From Pseudoips prasinana (Eukaryota > Arthropoda > Insecta > Lepidoptera > Nolidae): DNA of 64,000 nucleotides. Positions within the stretch are counted from its first letter, which is position 1. Each line of letters opens with the position of its first letter. Location: assembly GCA_951640165.1 (NCBI GenBank), contig OX621253.1, positions 33,673,969 through 33,737,968 of the forward strand, read 5' to 3'. The notes under the pieces were generated by a model. It did no database searches and had not been told where the DNA came from. It was given only the letters and a program-made list of their open reading frames with translations. Shown piece after piece: positions 10,655 through 22,150 of the stretch. A program made the translations under genes and the position numbers.

Positions 10655-10920
10655 TTTATTTTGACCGCCTTGTTGGTTTAGCAGTTACTTCGAATCCTGG
10701 GTCAGACCAAAAAGTGTTATTTTTTTTTTGGCAATATAAACACCCAGTTGTAGATAGAAGTCTGGAAGTTGATGGCGCTAGGAGAGCATGTAAAGCTGTC
10801 GGTTTTTGGCTTGATGTCCGGACTGTTACTAGATGTCTCTTCTTGCCAGAAAACCCAATAACACTTTGGCCCGACCTCATCAACTACGGTTGCACACAGT
10901 ACCGAGGAGAGCAAGACCAA
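10655..10920 (+). mobile_element. tRNA-derived SINE with body
   Basis: The head TTGTTGGTTTAGCAGTTACT and B-box-like TCGAATCCTGGGTCAGACC are followed by CAAAAAGTGTTA, a T-rich tract and CACCCAGTTGTAGATAGAAG, which is a SINE body layout. The frame at 10714-10986 lies inside this repeat and is not a gene. Confidence 0.65.
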
Positions 10921-11602
10921 GGAGGCGGCCATTATAGTATTTCCAATGTGGAGAGACCATTACTGACGGCTATACGTTCCGGTTGACAGCACGAGTGGTA
11001 ATATAAGGTAATCGAGAAAATAGATTATACGATTATCAAAGTTACGAAGTACGATTATCAAGGTTTTCCTGCTTTCGATTTCCACTCGTGATAGTATTCT
11101 ATTGTTGCGGCAGCGACTAACGACACTTTCATACATTCGCTTCATTTCTAAACAATTCTTTAGCACGTTTTCAAGTGTCTGAGACAAATGGGTCAGTGTG
11201 CTGGTCATTGGCCCACCAAACCAGTCTGGCGGTCTTCGCGTGTTACGTCATTCTGGTAATGTTCCACGAATATCGGCTGTATGGTAATGTATCTAGCTAG
11301 ATGTAGATAAGTACCTACAATGATTTGCATTTAGTTTCCTTGTAACGGAAGTCAAGCGAAAATGAATGACTGCTAATTTTGCTGCGATTATAATCCCTAG
11401 GACGTGGGTCGGATTTCATTAATTATGCTATAATGACAGGAGTCCGAAACAGGATGGATCGGTTTACTCCCACAACACGGATTTTTAAGTATTGGTAGAT
11501 AGATCATTTGCTTTTGCATTGTCTTATGTCGCAAGTATTGACAGTTTGTTTCATCAGAGAATAGTAACGGTATTTTCGTGGCTGCTCTTAGGTTATTAAA
11601 TA

Positions 11603-11926
11603 CTAGCTGTATCCCGCGGTTTTACCCGCGTTAAAATTTATAAATTATCACTGTTCCTCCCCCATGTGTCATAGCGTAATAATATGTAGCCTATATGTTG
11701 ACCCGACCTCTTAGTAATATTCATGCAAAATTTGAAGTAAATCCATGCAGTACTTTTTGAGTTTAGCCCGGACATACATACAGACAAACAGACACGCAGA
11801 CAAAATTTCTAAAAACTATATTTTTGGCTTCGATATCGATTGTAGATCACGCCCCAGGCATTCTTTTTATAAAAAAAAATTAAATGTACAGTTTTGACTT
11901 TTCTACGATTTTATTATATGTATAGA
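11603..11926 (-). mobile_element. Non-autonomous Helitron
   Basis: On the minus strand the 324-bp element starts TCTATACATATAATAAAATC after an A and ends CGCGGGATACAGCTAG before a T. This is the Helitron pattern 5'-TC...CTAG-3' inserted between A and T. A short hairpin (CGCGG, 6-nt loop, CCGCG) lies about 10 bases before the CTAG end, as expected for Helitron termination. No Rep/helicase gene is present, so movement would depend on an autonomous copy elsewhere. Confidence 0.85.
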
Positions 11927-11939
11927 TGGTAAAATATCT

Positions 11940-11995
11940 TGCTCTTCAAGTACAAGTGAATGTTAATACCCAAGTGCTAAATAAATTTCATTATT
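11940..11995 (+). repeat. 3' tail of a dispersed retroelement, plus orientation
   Basis: It reads AAGTACAAGTGAATGTTAAT then ACCCAAGTGCTAAATAAATT, the sense-strand equivalent of the tails at 8505, 13160 and 38060. Confidence 0.6.
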
Positions 11996-11999
11996 TAGA

Positions 12000-13780
12000 A
12001 TCAATGATGAGCCAAAGTGTAGTATCGGCCAGGCTCGGTGCAAGTTTATAAAGAGTGTTCCGGAAATGCAACCATTACGAGATCAATTAGGCGTGGATAT
12101 GATTATTATGTGCGGTGCGGCGACACAGGTACGCGGCAGCCCCAGCGCCCGCCGGCCGGAGCGCGGCCCGCATGACAAGTGCCGAGTGCACTCTGCAGGG
12201 ATAACGATCAAGGGGTCAATATTCCTAACATTGTTATGAATGTTAAGTATAAGCAACTTTTATTACTTTCCTTCTATGGATGTGTCGTTCGTGTATGACA
12301 AGTCTTGTCTGAGACTAAAACTTTGAGGAATTTATTTGAATATCGTTTTTATTATTCCTGTCATCATTAAAATAAGCGCTTGTACACGATAACATTGTGT
12401 TCTAATCGTCACTTGGTTCGCGCACAATTCAGCGTCATCACCTGGCCGGGGTGTCATTCCGATTCGGTGTGAACAGGCGCCAAATGAAATTAATATAATA
12501 TAGAAGATAGCGCGGTTGTTAAGTCCCCTGATAATTACCTACGAGTCGCCATCTTGCTGATTTAGATCCCAATACAGGACTCGTGAGTTTAGTTGAGAGA
12601 GCTTCGCATCCTTGAATTTGTAGTCTTTGATTGGTGAATCAGGCACCAGCCCTAAAAAGCAGCCGCCGCGACCCAAATCATAGAAAAATTTAAGAATCTT
12701 GGCATTACCATAATAATTGTCTTATCATAAGTTTACTTAGTTAAATACGAATTCTCATTTTATCTGCTACACATTACGCCAGCATCTAAATTACGATTAC
12801 GGCTAAGCGCTGGGACTTCAGGCGAGATACTCAATGAAATAATATAGACGTGGGAAACGTGTCTAAAACTAGCAGCTTGTGTCACGAGGTCGAAGTTAGT
12901 CTCTTAGCTACTGCTACTGAACATCTCGACATTGGACATTGTACAAGGCTGTTGAGAGAAATTAGTCATCAGCGAAATGAGTGCGATGACATCACGCCGC
13001 CAGCAATGTGCAGCGCAGGTTAATACTACCGCTTATCGACAGACACCTTATTGTTGTGGCTAGCGTTACTAAGTATATGCCACAATACATCTAGCCCGGT
13101 GGGATAGTCACAAGTGTCAGTTGTCGCCAGCTAAGTAATTAACTTACTCGTATAACTTATAGTTATTCAGCACTTGGATTTTATGCACATTTACTTGAAG
13201 TTATTACAATCACAATGTAAAAATTAAATATATTTCAAGCAATATTAATTTTACATATTGCATAATTTATAGAACGTCCCTGTAAACCTGTATTCAACCC
13301 GCACCTCAGCAAATAATTGTGAATAAATAAAATAGATTATTATTACAGTCTTTATCCTATTAAAGTTTTTATAGTGTGATTATTTACTTCCTTAGGTGTA
13401 TTTAAATTATTAAAATTGTGCTGAGTGATCGACCAATTGGTTCGTACAGAAAGTTCTGAAGCTTATGAATGCAGACGACATAACTTCGTATCCTTATATG
13501 AAAACTAAAGACTACGCTTCAGGACGCTATTAATGCGAAACGATGTCTGTTTGTCCACTTCAGCAGCACCTTGAGGCGAGGATTTTTCTAGTGAGGTTGT
13601 CATTGTTGGCATGAGATCATAGATCACAGGGGAGCAACACAAAGCATGCGAGACGCAAATCTTATTGTAAAGAAGTGGACAGTCAAGAAGAGATATCTTG
13701 AAGAAAGACGAAAATACACTAGTTATTAGGGAGGTCTATTATAGTGACTGAGGGACGTGCGGGGTAAATGGTTCATGTAA
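12000..13780. other. Intergenic, no gene seen
   Basis: A short GC-rich stretch at 12115-12175 and a minus-strand tail fragment at 13160-13200 (ATTCAGCACTTGG) are the only visible structure. No gene is supported. Confidence 0.4.
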
Positions 13781-13799
13781 GCATTTATAAACTTACCAA

Positions 13800-16490
13800 C
13801 ATTTAACCTCTAACAAGTAGCCGCCGCAAATACAACCGAAGTTTATTATCATCGGTTGTAGTGGTGCCGTGTACGAGTGCTAGATTAACGGCCGTGATAG
13901 TGCGTGTAGCAAGTAGGTGTACGTTATTTTTTTCCGTGTATATGCCAACGGACAATATAGTCAATCTAACCGAATTTACGGAAGTTCTTAGTGAAATAAA
14001 TGCAGTGATTGAAAGCAGTGAGGTGGAGTCGTCAGTTATACTAGGCGACTTCAATGCGCACCCGGGACAACTATTTTATACTGAACTTGTGACTTTTTGC
14101 GAGGAAGTAAAGTGGCAGTGTGCGGATGTGGCTTATCTAACGGCGTCCTCAGGTACCTATACCTTTCTGAGTGAGAGTCAAGAGAGTTGCAAAAGGTGGC
14201 TGGATCACTGTGTTACAACTGAGGTAGCATGGCGATGTATAACGGACGTTAAGGTACGTTTAGATGTGTTTTGGTCAGATCATTTTCCATTGGAAATAAG
14301 TTATAAGATTGACAACTTGCCAAGTAAAGTGTATTGCCCAAATAGTAGGCGGAATAATGTACGGTGGGGCGAAAGGGACGCCGAAATGATAAATAACTTT
14401 AGCGATAGGTGTACTATTAAATTAAGAAACATAGACTTTCCACCGGAGTTCATGGAATGTGCTGACAATCTATGTAATAATATAGAACATAAAATAGTAA
14501 TAGATAACTTATATAATAATGTAATTAGTATATTAAGGGAGGCCGCTGAATCTTGTTCAGTCAATAGGACTTATAAAAAGCGTAGACAAATAACTGGATG
14601 GAACCAGCATGTAAGAAAAGCTCATCAGGATGCTCGACTTAGTTTCCAGTTATGGTCACTTCAGGGTAGGCCCATGATAGGTGACTCCTATATAAAAATG
14701 CGTGATACAAGGAGGCTTTTTAAGTCTAAGTTAAAATGGTGTCAGGACAATGAAGACAAAATTAAAATGGATATACTAGCTACTCACCATAAAACGAAAG
14801 ACTTTAAGAGCTTCTGGAAACACACCAAGAAGCTGGAGGCTAGGACGAGTTTACCTACATGCATTAATGGCCTATCTGAACCTAGTCAGATAGCTGGACT
14901 TTTTCAGGAACACTTTAAAGTGAGTTCCACGTTAGTTAAATCGGCGCGGGTGCTCGATTCTGAGAAGCCAAGTGGCCCACTTATTAGGTTTACCGCTAAA
15001 GAAGTAGCAGACACCATTAAGGGTATGAAGCGGGGGAAATCACCGGGTCACGACGATCTTAGTATCGAGCACTTGCAGCACGCGGGAGTACATTTACCAA
15101 GGGTGCTAAGTATGTTATTTAATCTGTGTGTAACTCATGAGTATTTACCTCGGGAGCTTATGGAAACTATGGTTATACCAATTGTGAAAGACAAGACAGG
15201 GGATGCTTCCGACAAGAACAATTATAGACCGATTTCATTGGCCACAGTGGTGGCGAAGGTGCTGGACGGTTTGCTTGACAACCAACTAGACAAACACATA
15301 AAGCTTAATGAATCTCAGTTCGGTTTCAGACCTGGGCTCTCAACTGAAACAGCCATTTTGAGGCTCAAGCATACTGTCCAGTACTATGTGACTAGAAGCA
15401 CACCAATCTATGCATGTTTCTTGGACTTGTCGAAGGCATTCGACCTGGTTTCGTACGATGTACTATGGGATAAGCTCCTGATGGACACTAGTACTCCTGG
15501 TGAGCTTATCAATATACTGCGGTATTGGTACAATAACCAGTGTAATTATGTTAAGTGGGGGGACTCTTGCTCACAAGAGTATAGATTGGAGTGCGGAGTG
15601 AGACAGGGTGGTCTGTCTTCTCCCCGTCTCTTCAATCTGTATATAAATAAACTGATAGGGGAGTTAATCAGCACTGACATCGGATGCTCTATTGATGGAA
15701 AAATTGTCAATAATATAGTATACGCGGACGATTCAGTATTGGTTTCTCCATCACATAAGGCCCTAGAGCAATTAATTGTCATTTGTGAGAGGTACGCAGA
15801 GGCTCACGGGCTTAGGTATAACCCGGTGAAAAGTCAGCTGTTGGTGTTTAAGTCTGGTAACAAAGTACCTAAATTTGTCCCTCCAGTGCGACTTAATGGG
15901 ATCCCTTTAAGTCGGGTTACAAAAATTAAATACTTGGGCCACTGGATTACTGAGGACCTTTCAGATGACTTAGACATAGAGCGTGAACGAAGGGCCTTGG
16001 CAGTGAGGTGTAACATGCTGGCTCGTAGGTTTGCACGGTGTACAAGAGAAGTGAAAATAGCACTTTTTAAATCTTACTGCCAAACTCTGTACACCTGCAG
16101 CTTATGGGTCAGTTATCGTCGCAGGTCACTCGAAACACTACGTGTACAATACAATAATGGTTTTAGGATGCTGATGGGGCTGTCCCGCTGGTGCAGCGCA
16201 TCAGGTATGTTTGCAGAAGCAAGGACTGATTGCTTCAAGGCAATTTTAAGGAAAAGAACTGCCTCCCTGATGCGTCGTGTGCGGGACAGTACCAGCAGCC
16301 TCCTAAATACCATATTGCACAAAATTGATTGCCCAATAGTGAGCCACTGGAACAGTGTTCACATGGGTTCCAGGGCTCCCATTTTTAACGTAAGATAGAT
16401 TTATTAGTGTAGTACTAACATATTTCTAAGCCATCACTAACAAATTACTATGGATTAATTATTATCTGAAATAAATATATTATTATTATT
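13800..16490 (+). mobile_element. 5'-truncated non-LTR retrotransposon with open RT frame
   Basis: Homology to a LINE ORF2 starts inside the endonuclease domain near 13800-13860 and runs to a short 3' untranslated region ending in (ATT)n at about 16470-16490. The N-terminal part of the endonuclease is missing, which is typical of incomplete target-primed reverse transcription. The remaining frame has no stop or shift. The 3' microsatellite tail abuts the (ATT)n tail of an oppositely oriented RTE fragment. Confidence 0.85.
13861..16398 (+). CDS. Endonuclease (partial) and reverse transcriptase of a LINE
   Basis: The open frame is 845 codons. The C-terminal half of an APE-type endonuclease is seen in residues 1-150 (VILGDFNAHPG; SDHFPLEI). 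The reverse transcriptase follows: GKSPGHDDLS, NNYRPISLATVVAKVLD, QFGFRPGLSTETAI, the catalytic ACFLDLSKAFD, GVRQGGLSSPRLFNLYIN and the catalytic VYADDSVLV. A thumb region with IKYLGHWITEDL and RVQYNNGFRMLM ends the protein. The role is copying LINE RNA at a nicked target. The listed start is a GTG and is only the edge of the truncated frame; upstream codons to about 13807 are also open. The clade is CR1/Daphne-like by general appearance, unconfirmed. Confidence 0.9.
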   Translation: MVPCTSARLTAVIVRVASRCTLFFSVYMPTDNIVNLTEFTEVLSEINAVIESSEVESSVILGDFNAHPGQLFYTELVTFCEEVKWQCADVAYLTASSGTYTFLSESQESCKRWLDHCVTTEVAWRCITDVKVRLDVFWSDHFPLEISYKIDNLPSKVYCPNSRRNNVRWGERDAEMINNFSDRCTIKLRNIDFPPEFMECADNLCNNIEHKIVIDNLYNNVISILREAAESCSVNRTYKKRRQITGWNQHVRKAHQDARLSFQLWSLQGRPMIGDSYIKMRDTRRLFKSKLKWCQDNEDKIKMDILATHHKTKDFKSFWKHTKKLEARTSLPTCINGLSEPSQIAGLFQEHFKVSSTLVKSARVLDSEKPSGPLIRFTAKEVADTIKGMKRGKSPGHDDLSIEHLQHAGVHLPRVLSMLFNLCVTHEYLPRELMETMVIPIVKDKTGDASDKNNYRPISLATVVAKVLDGLLDNQLDKHIKLNESQFGFRPGLSTETAILRLKHTVQYYVTRSTPIYACFLDLSKAFDLVSYDVLWDKLLMDTSTPGELINILRYWYNNQCNYVKWGDSCSQEYRLECGVRQGGLSSPRLFNLYINKLIGELISTDIGCSIDGKIVNNIVYADDSVLVSPSHKALEQLIVICERYAEAHGLRYNPVKSQLLVFKSGNKVPKFVPPVRLNGIPLSRVTKIKYLGHWITEDLSDDLDIERERRALAVRCNMLARRFARCTREVKIALFKSYCQTLYTCSLWVSYRRRSLETLRVQYNNGFRMLMGLSRWCSASGMFAEARTDCFKAILRKRTASLMRRVRDSTSSLLNTILHKIDCPIVSHWNSVHMGSRAPIFNVR

Positions 16491-17121
16491 ATATCAGCTG
16501 AAAGACGTCCACTGCTGGACAAAGGCCTCCCCCAAGGATCTCCACAATAGCCAGTCTGTCCGTCTGCGCTGCCCGCATCCATCGACTTCCCGCGATCCTT
16601 GCAAGATCGTCGGTCCACCTTGTAGAAGGCCTGCCCACGTTGCGTCTTCCGGTTCGTGGTCGCCACTCGAGAACCTTTCTGCCCCATCGGCCGTCAGTTC
16701 TACAAGCTATGTGCCCTGCCCACTGCCACTTCAGTTTGGCAATTCTTTGGTCTATGTCGGCTACTTTGATTCGTCTGCGGATTTCGACGTTTTTGATTCG
16801 ATCGCACAGGGAAACTCTGATCATAGCCATCTCCATTCCTCTTTGAATGGCCTTGAGCCTTCTGATGAGGCCCATTGTAAGCGACCACGTCTCTGTTCCA
16901 TAAGTCATCACTGGCAACACACACACTGGTCGAACACTTTCGACTTGAGACACTGCAGTATTTGGGACGAGAAGATATTACGTAGCTTCCCGAACGCTGC
17001 CCAGCCGAGTTGGATTCTACGATTGACCTCTTTCTCGAAGTTGACTTGCCTAGTTGAATGATCTGTCCTAGGTAAATATAGTCGTCTACAACTTCGAGCA
17101 CAGAGTCTCCCACCAGCACGT
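16489..17121 (-). pseudogene. RTE-clade LINE 3' fragment, decayed
   Basis: On the minus strand this matches the C-terminal part of the RTE at 52.4-55.4 kb. Shared motifs are LEVVDDYIYLGQ, CVLPVMTYGTETWSLTMGL, AKLKWQWAGHI, GRKVLEW, GRRNVGRPSTRWTDDLARIA and the stop region. At least one frameshift separates YIYLGQ from the rest, and another precedes CVLPVM. It is 5'-truncated and ends with (ATT)n. The residue W at GRWGRKVLEW is retained here, while the larger copy has a stop at that position. Confidence 0.85.
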
Positions 17122-17124
17122 GAA

Positions 17125-18820
17125 GTTTATAACAAATTAAATGAAACATTATTGCACGGCGGGCTACGGAATCCTCAGTAACACAAGTGTCCTATTTAGG
17201 GTTTAATTTAGATTTTTAGATATAAGGTGCGTGTTTTTGTCCTACGGAGTGGTACAGTTCTAGAGGACTAAAACTCCTTAAATAAAGAAAAACAAAAAAC
17301 TTTTCGGTTTCTAAAATTTGATTCTCAGTACTGGTCTCTGCTGGGAAACGGAGTTCTACGTATTCTCAGTATTCCTTGAAAACCTTATGAGCAATATGGT
17401 TTTGCCGTGGATAGTTGTAATAACCGAGTACCGGTGTTAAAGGGAATCCATTTTTGCGGAACCGAGACAGACTGCACCTCATCATTACCGGGATTTCATG
17501 GAAATTCTCAAGAGTAGGAGCAAGCCCTATTTACATCAGTATAGAAAAAATCGATGATTAAGTAAATCTTAATTCATTATCGGTTTCCTCCAAGAGATAA
17601 GGAAGTTTTCTTATCATCTGCACACAGAAAGCAAAGTCGTGAGTATCCAAGTGACGTAAGCACCTTTCGTGAGTTCGTGTGATAAATTACGCAAGCAGCT
17701 CATGGTCGAGACAAAATGATCGGATCACACTACGGTTAGAACCTCGGGATTGGGCAGTAATTCAAGGTCCTTAATTCGTAAGATATGTTTTGCGTGGGCA
17801 GTTTGGGCCAGAGTTGCCACACAAGTCGCTTCTACGCTGGCTGGCGACTGTTCACTAATGGAATCCAGCTGGGGCTGACAGGCATAGTTACAATGGAAAA
17901 AGCACTATCATCATTTGACCGACTCGCCAGATTTCAAATAAAGCTGAGAGCCATCTCGATTTCACTAGCTTTCAGATGAAAAACTAAATCAATATCAGTC
18001 CCACCCTGAGGAAGTCTATGATGCTTCAGACGTCAAATTGTATAACCCTTCTGCTTGCTTCGGGTGTCCTAAATAGTCGTATTATCTATGCCTGACCTAT
18101 AATGAATATGCCGGCCGAAAATACAATGTTTGCAAATGTACCAATGAAATTCCCTCTCCGACCCTCAATTGAACGAGACGCACGCGTCTTCGCGTATTAA
18201 CGTAAAGCGATAATTGCACAGTCCCTAAAACCAGACAGTAGGTAGGTCAGTAACCGACCAGAGTCATGGTTCGACTCCAAAGGGACTCCAGCGCGGGTAC
18301 TTAGTTTTTAATCATTTTTGGCTAGATGGCTTGAGCGCCTCTATAGTGCGGTGAACTGATGAAAGCATCGGAAACTAAATTAAAACGCAATGTAAAGAAA
18401 TAAAATATACTGAAAAAATATAACTAAAGCATAGTTAGGGAAGCAATAAATAAATTGAAATGTTTCTTAGATTATTGATACACGCATATTGGCCGACAAC
18501 CAATCATCACAGCCATCACGTTAGCTGTTACACAACAGCCGCGCCGATGTTCGGCACGAGACTGCAAACATGGCAAACATGAATACGCGACAATGGCGAC
18601 GCTCACGGCGCACGATCTTGTTCACGGCCTACTTACTTGGTCGGTTCGCGCGCCATCGCAGCCGATAGCTCTGTTATGTCGGAGACCTCTTCCTAGTATG
18701 GATTCACCTGTTCAACCACTACTTTCTACTTCTGAGACAATTATGGTCACGTCTGGCTTAAACTATCGCTTTGTTTTTCCCCAGACAGAAAGGGGCTATA
18801 TAGCTGTGATAATTCAAGAG
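17125..18820. other. Intergenic, no gene seen
   Basis: No recognisable coding sequence. At 18571 a short plus-strand frame of about 32 codons starts MANMNTRQWRRS in GC-richer sequence. It has no further support. Confidence 0.35.
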
Positions 18821-18821
18821 A

Positions 18822-18919
18822 CAGCATTGTTGGTTTAGTGGTAGGTTTCAACAAACAATGAAATCCTGGGGTCAAATCCTGGGTTGGCCCAAAACTAGAA
18901 TTGAGAATTCTAGTTTTGG
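18822..18919 (+). mobile_element. tRNA-derived SINE head with hairpin
   Basis: The head TTGTTGGTTTAGTGGTAGGT and B-box-like GGTCAAATCCTGGG are followed directly by a hairpin. CCAAAACTAGAATT (18889-18902) and its exact complement (18906-18919) enclose a 3-nt loop. The CCAAAA at the start of the arm is the normal SINE sequence seen in other copies, so the second arm is an inverted duplication. Confidence 0.65.
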
Positions 18920-19534
18920 TCCTTACTATATCAATACCATACCAACTTTGCAACAGATTTCCAGATTTCAATTTCATAATTCAAGGGCATGCTTGTTTTT
19001 TTACATTTTGTGTCTAAAAATATTTAAAAAACATTGTAATGAATAAAAGTTTTGATGACCTTAATAAATTATTAAATGATAATAATTTAATTTGATTGGA
19101 TATTAAATTCTGTATAATATTTTCTATATAACACTGATAGAAATTATCACAATAAGTGCAATACTGGAATTTTCAATACAAATTAATGTATTTTGGCTGA
19201 AGTATAATATGCACAGTTTGAAGAGATGAAACCCCTATTAGCGGTGTCATATTCAACAAGCTTATTATTAAGTAATATGAGTACCAGGAACCAGTTGTAT
19301 AAGGAAGAACTCGAGCCGCTGAAAGGTGAGTCTGTTAGTTTCATAGCTTTCTTCAGCACAATTGGTGCATGACAGATCTGAGTGCAGGAATGCACTGACA
19401 CTACTACATTATACATTCTGCTTGTTACTAATCCACTTTGTTACCTCAGTTAATTAAACTAGGTATGGTGATTGGGCAGCCTTTAAAAAAAACTCTACAT
19501 AACCCACATATTATGAGCATCAGGACGGTCACCG

Positions 19535-19800
19535 TAGCTTAGTTGGTAGTGACCCTGCCTACGAAGCTGGTGGTCCTGGGTTCGAATCCCGCTAAGTGCA
19601 AATATTTGTGTGATGAGCACGAATATTTGTTTCTGAGTCATGGATGTTTTCTATGTATATAAGTATTTATCTATCTATATAAGTATGTATATCGTCGCCT
19701 GATGATCATCCTAGCCCCAAACTAAGCAAAGCTTGTACTATGGGTATAGTACAAGCTTTGCTTAGTTTGGGGCTAGGATGATCTGTGTGACATTGTCCCC
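19535..19800 (+). mobile_element. tRNA-derived SINE (type 2), copy with 38-bp hairpin
   Basis: The head has CCGTAGCTTAGTTGGTAGTG (A box) and GGGTTCGAATCCCG (B box). The body has GCAAATATTTGTGTGATGAG and TCTGAGTCATGGATG, nearly identical to the copy at 59177-59415. The copy here contains an added inverted duplication: arms 19704-19741 and 19746-19783 are perfectly complementary with a 4-nt loop. The other copy has only one arm. No tRNA function is proposed. Confidence 0.88.
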
Positions 19801-21450
19801 CAGATATCAGGACACCACCCCTCCCTTACTAATAGCTTTAGTAACAAGTCACTTAAAGATTTTGTTCCTATTATGGTCAGTGAGGTAGAACACAGCATTC
19901 CTTTCCTCTCTGAGCTCTTTGTACGGTGGCTCAACTGTTCCTTACAAAACTACTTACTTGAGTTTTTGTGTTAATATTGTAGTTACTTATATCCAAAGTA
20001 AGGTCACCCAAGTTGACGGCCAACTAAGTACTATAAAAACAAAGAGTATGGTGCTGTGTTTGTAGATTTTATTTTTACTACACATAAATATACACCACTT
20101 GATTTCACAGAATAAGTATAGTACAACCCATACTATCCTTATTCTGTTATGCAAAAAGAGAGATGAATGAGATGAACATGAGACAATGTGGGAGGACTAT
20201 AACAGTACATATTTGAGAGGTCCTTGACTTTTATTAACATTGGAATTACTGTCTATGGGTACACAAATAGTTATTATTATTATTTATTTCAGATATTTTT
20301 ATTTTATTTTATTTTATTAGGGAAGCTAACAGCTACATACAATTGGTTACAAATTTTGGTGGGTAAATGCCAATAACAAGCTTCCACAACTAGTTAACTA
20401 AATGGATGCATCTCTGGTCTACTTAATCATTTACAGTAATTTTTTATTCTACAAATGGTTTTAAAAGATTGAGCCAATAGTGCTATACAAATATTTATAC
20501 ATTATCAATGAAATATCTAGTTAATTTGGATCTGGTAGAATTTTTGCTAGTAGTAAACAGATCAATATAATCAAATAAAATCCATATAGGGTTAGTATTA
20601 CAATACTTACACAATATGTTGGTAACAATCATTATAAAAATTAATTTAAGTACCATCCTGCTGCATTAGCTCCGCCACTATGCATACGGGTCCAGTGCAT
20701 CAGGAAAGGGCTGTCCTACTTATCAGAAATAACCTTAAGAATGCTATTGGTGATTTAGATCCACAATCAGTTATTTATTATTATTATTATTCTATAGGAG
20801 AAAAGGCAAACAGTTGAAACAACTGGTATATGCTTGTATCAGGTTGCTTCTCCACCTTTCTTTCTTCGGTGTTTAATTAGAAGATTTCTAATACAGTACA
20901 TTTTGCTTCACACATATTACTTTGTGGCAAATAAAGAACACACCTCAGTTAGCTAGTATTAAGACTAATTCAGATATCTTAGTCACATCCAAATGTGCTA
21001 CCCATTAACATGTTGTCTTAAAGGAAACAGCACTAAGTTTTGGGCTTAACTAGTGAGCAGTCACTGTATGTCAGTAACAAGTAATCCCACACATATTTGT
21101 AGCACAAATTCCAGACAGAATAGTTAAACAATGTCAAAGTGCCATATGTCTGTTTGTGGAGCAAATCTGCTTACTTGAGTTAATAGGATGAGAAAAAATG
21201 GTTGAATAGGCTGAGTCATTTATTACATATTCACTAAACAAATACTTACTTAATGCAATATTAAGCCTCTTAAAGCATTGTTAAGTTTACATCTCACTGG
21301 GTGTAAATTTAAAGATGCTCAAATGATTCACAGTCAATTTAATATTTATCTTAATTACCATATGGTTTTAAAGTAAAACCAGGTTTAGTTAAAGTTTAAT
21401 CTACCTATGACTTATTCCTAAGATATATAATTAGTCGCCTAGCTATTCTA
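19801..21450. other. AT-rich stretch with microsatellites, no gene seen
   Basis: It contains a (TTTTA)n tract near 20295-20325 and (TTA)n near 20770-20795. The latter is followed by sequence that may be a retroelement end. No supported coding region. Confidence 0.4.
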
Positions 21451-21505
21451 AGTTATACATCCATCATGAAACTTTGACTGTAACATAAAAACTGGCAGCA
21501 CCTAC

Positions 21506-21671
21506 TTGAATGGAATCTGAGTTCACAAATAAGCTGAATGCTAATCTGAGCTGAGAAGAGAGTTAAAGTAATGTTATCAGTGGTTGTGTACACGGAGCTT
21601 GGCGAGATAAGATAGCGTCGCGGCGAAGCGGCAGGTGCCGGCTGCACCGCCTTGTCGCTTGCATCACACAT
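21506..21671 (-). CDS. Candidate alternative first exon (MCDASDKAVQ...)
   Basis: On the minus strand an ATG at 21671 opens a frame reading MCDASDKAVQPAPAASPRRY and on to about residue 55. There CAA|GTAGGTG forms a plausible splice donor (exon end 21506). The exon would end in phase 1. The first half is GC-rich, unlike the AT-rich surroundings. It resembles a coding exon but has no recognised domain. It lies 80 bp downstream of another candidate first exon, and that gap is short for an intron, so I regard them as alternatives. This is a prediction only. Confidence 0.3.
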
Positions 21672-21753
21672 TATAGCACCTTCAAGTAATTTGTGTATTC
21701 AAGGTCTTGCCGCAAGACGCGACGCCCCCGGCCTGAACACACTTCACACTTAC

Positions 21754-21772
21754 CTACGTAACTCGGCTCCAT
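21754..21772 (-). CDS. Candidate first coding exon (MEPSYV|G)
   Basis: On the minus strand ATG at 21772 sits in a good context (GAAAATGG) and encodes MEPSYV. The frame is cut in phase 1 by TAG|GTAAGTG, a full-consensus 5' splice site (exon end 21754). Sequence upstream from about 21775 to 22150 is GC-richer and promoter-like, with several TCAG/TCAGT initiator-like motifs. A host gene transcribed leftwards is the simplest reading. Downstream exons were not found in the window, perhaps because they lie left of position 1 or are short. Confidence 0.4.
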
Positions 21773-21774
21773 TT

Positions 21775-22150
21775 TCACCGAGCCTTATCTGTCTCCGATG
21801 ATCCCTTTTCAATCCAGTTTATGTGATGATAAAAAGTTTTTCTGAGACATGTCAACACGCACACACACTCGCCACTCCCGACTTAAAACTTTGTCCAAAC
21901 ATTTCAAAACAAGTACTCGGCGAGTCGCGCCGACTGAAGTCAGACACTATTCACACAGATTTTCAATACAATTTCCTCACTATAGCGCACAGAACACAAC
22001 GATAGCGAAACAACGCTAAAAAGCGTGGAAAATAGCCCGAACGAGCACAGCGAAGTTAGATTCCGAAACTATGAAAATGACAGCAAACCGAGGAGCAACA
22101 AGCTGACAAGCGAGGGGGGAAGGCGACGCGCGGGCCGACTTAGTCAGTGT
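21775..22150 (-). promoter_or_regulatory. Putative promoter and 5' UTR of a minus-strand gene
   Basis: The interval is richer in GC and CpG than either flank and ends at the candidate start codon at 21772. It contains short upstream ATGs. No TATA box is evident. The transcription start could not be placed. Confidence 0.3.

Noticed and set aside
10960..11208. 82-codon minus-strand frame starting MTSTLTHLSQTL
   Set aside because: It looks somewhat protein-like, but there is no splice site or similarity to support it.
18571..18669. Short plus-strand frame MANMNTRQWRRS...
   Set aside because: Only about 32 codons, with no donor, domain or conservation evidence available.
19183..19416. 77-codon minus-strand frame starting MYNVVVSVHS
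   Set aside because: Possibly a retroelement remnant, but no diagnostic motif could be identified.
19545..19617. tRNA-like sequence with intact A and B boxes
   Set aside because: The acceptor ends do not pair, and the same head plus body recurs at 59.2 kb, so it is a SINE head and not a tRNA gene.
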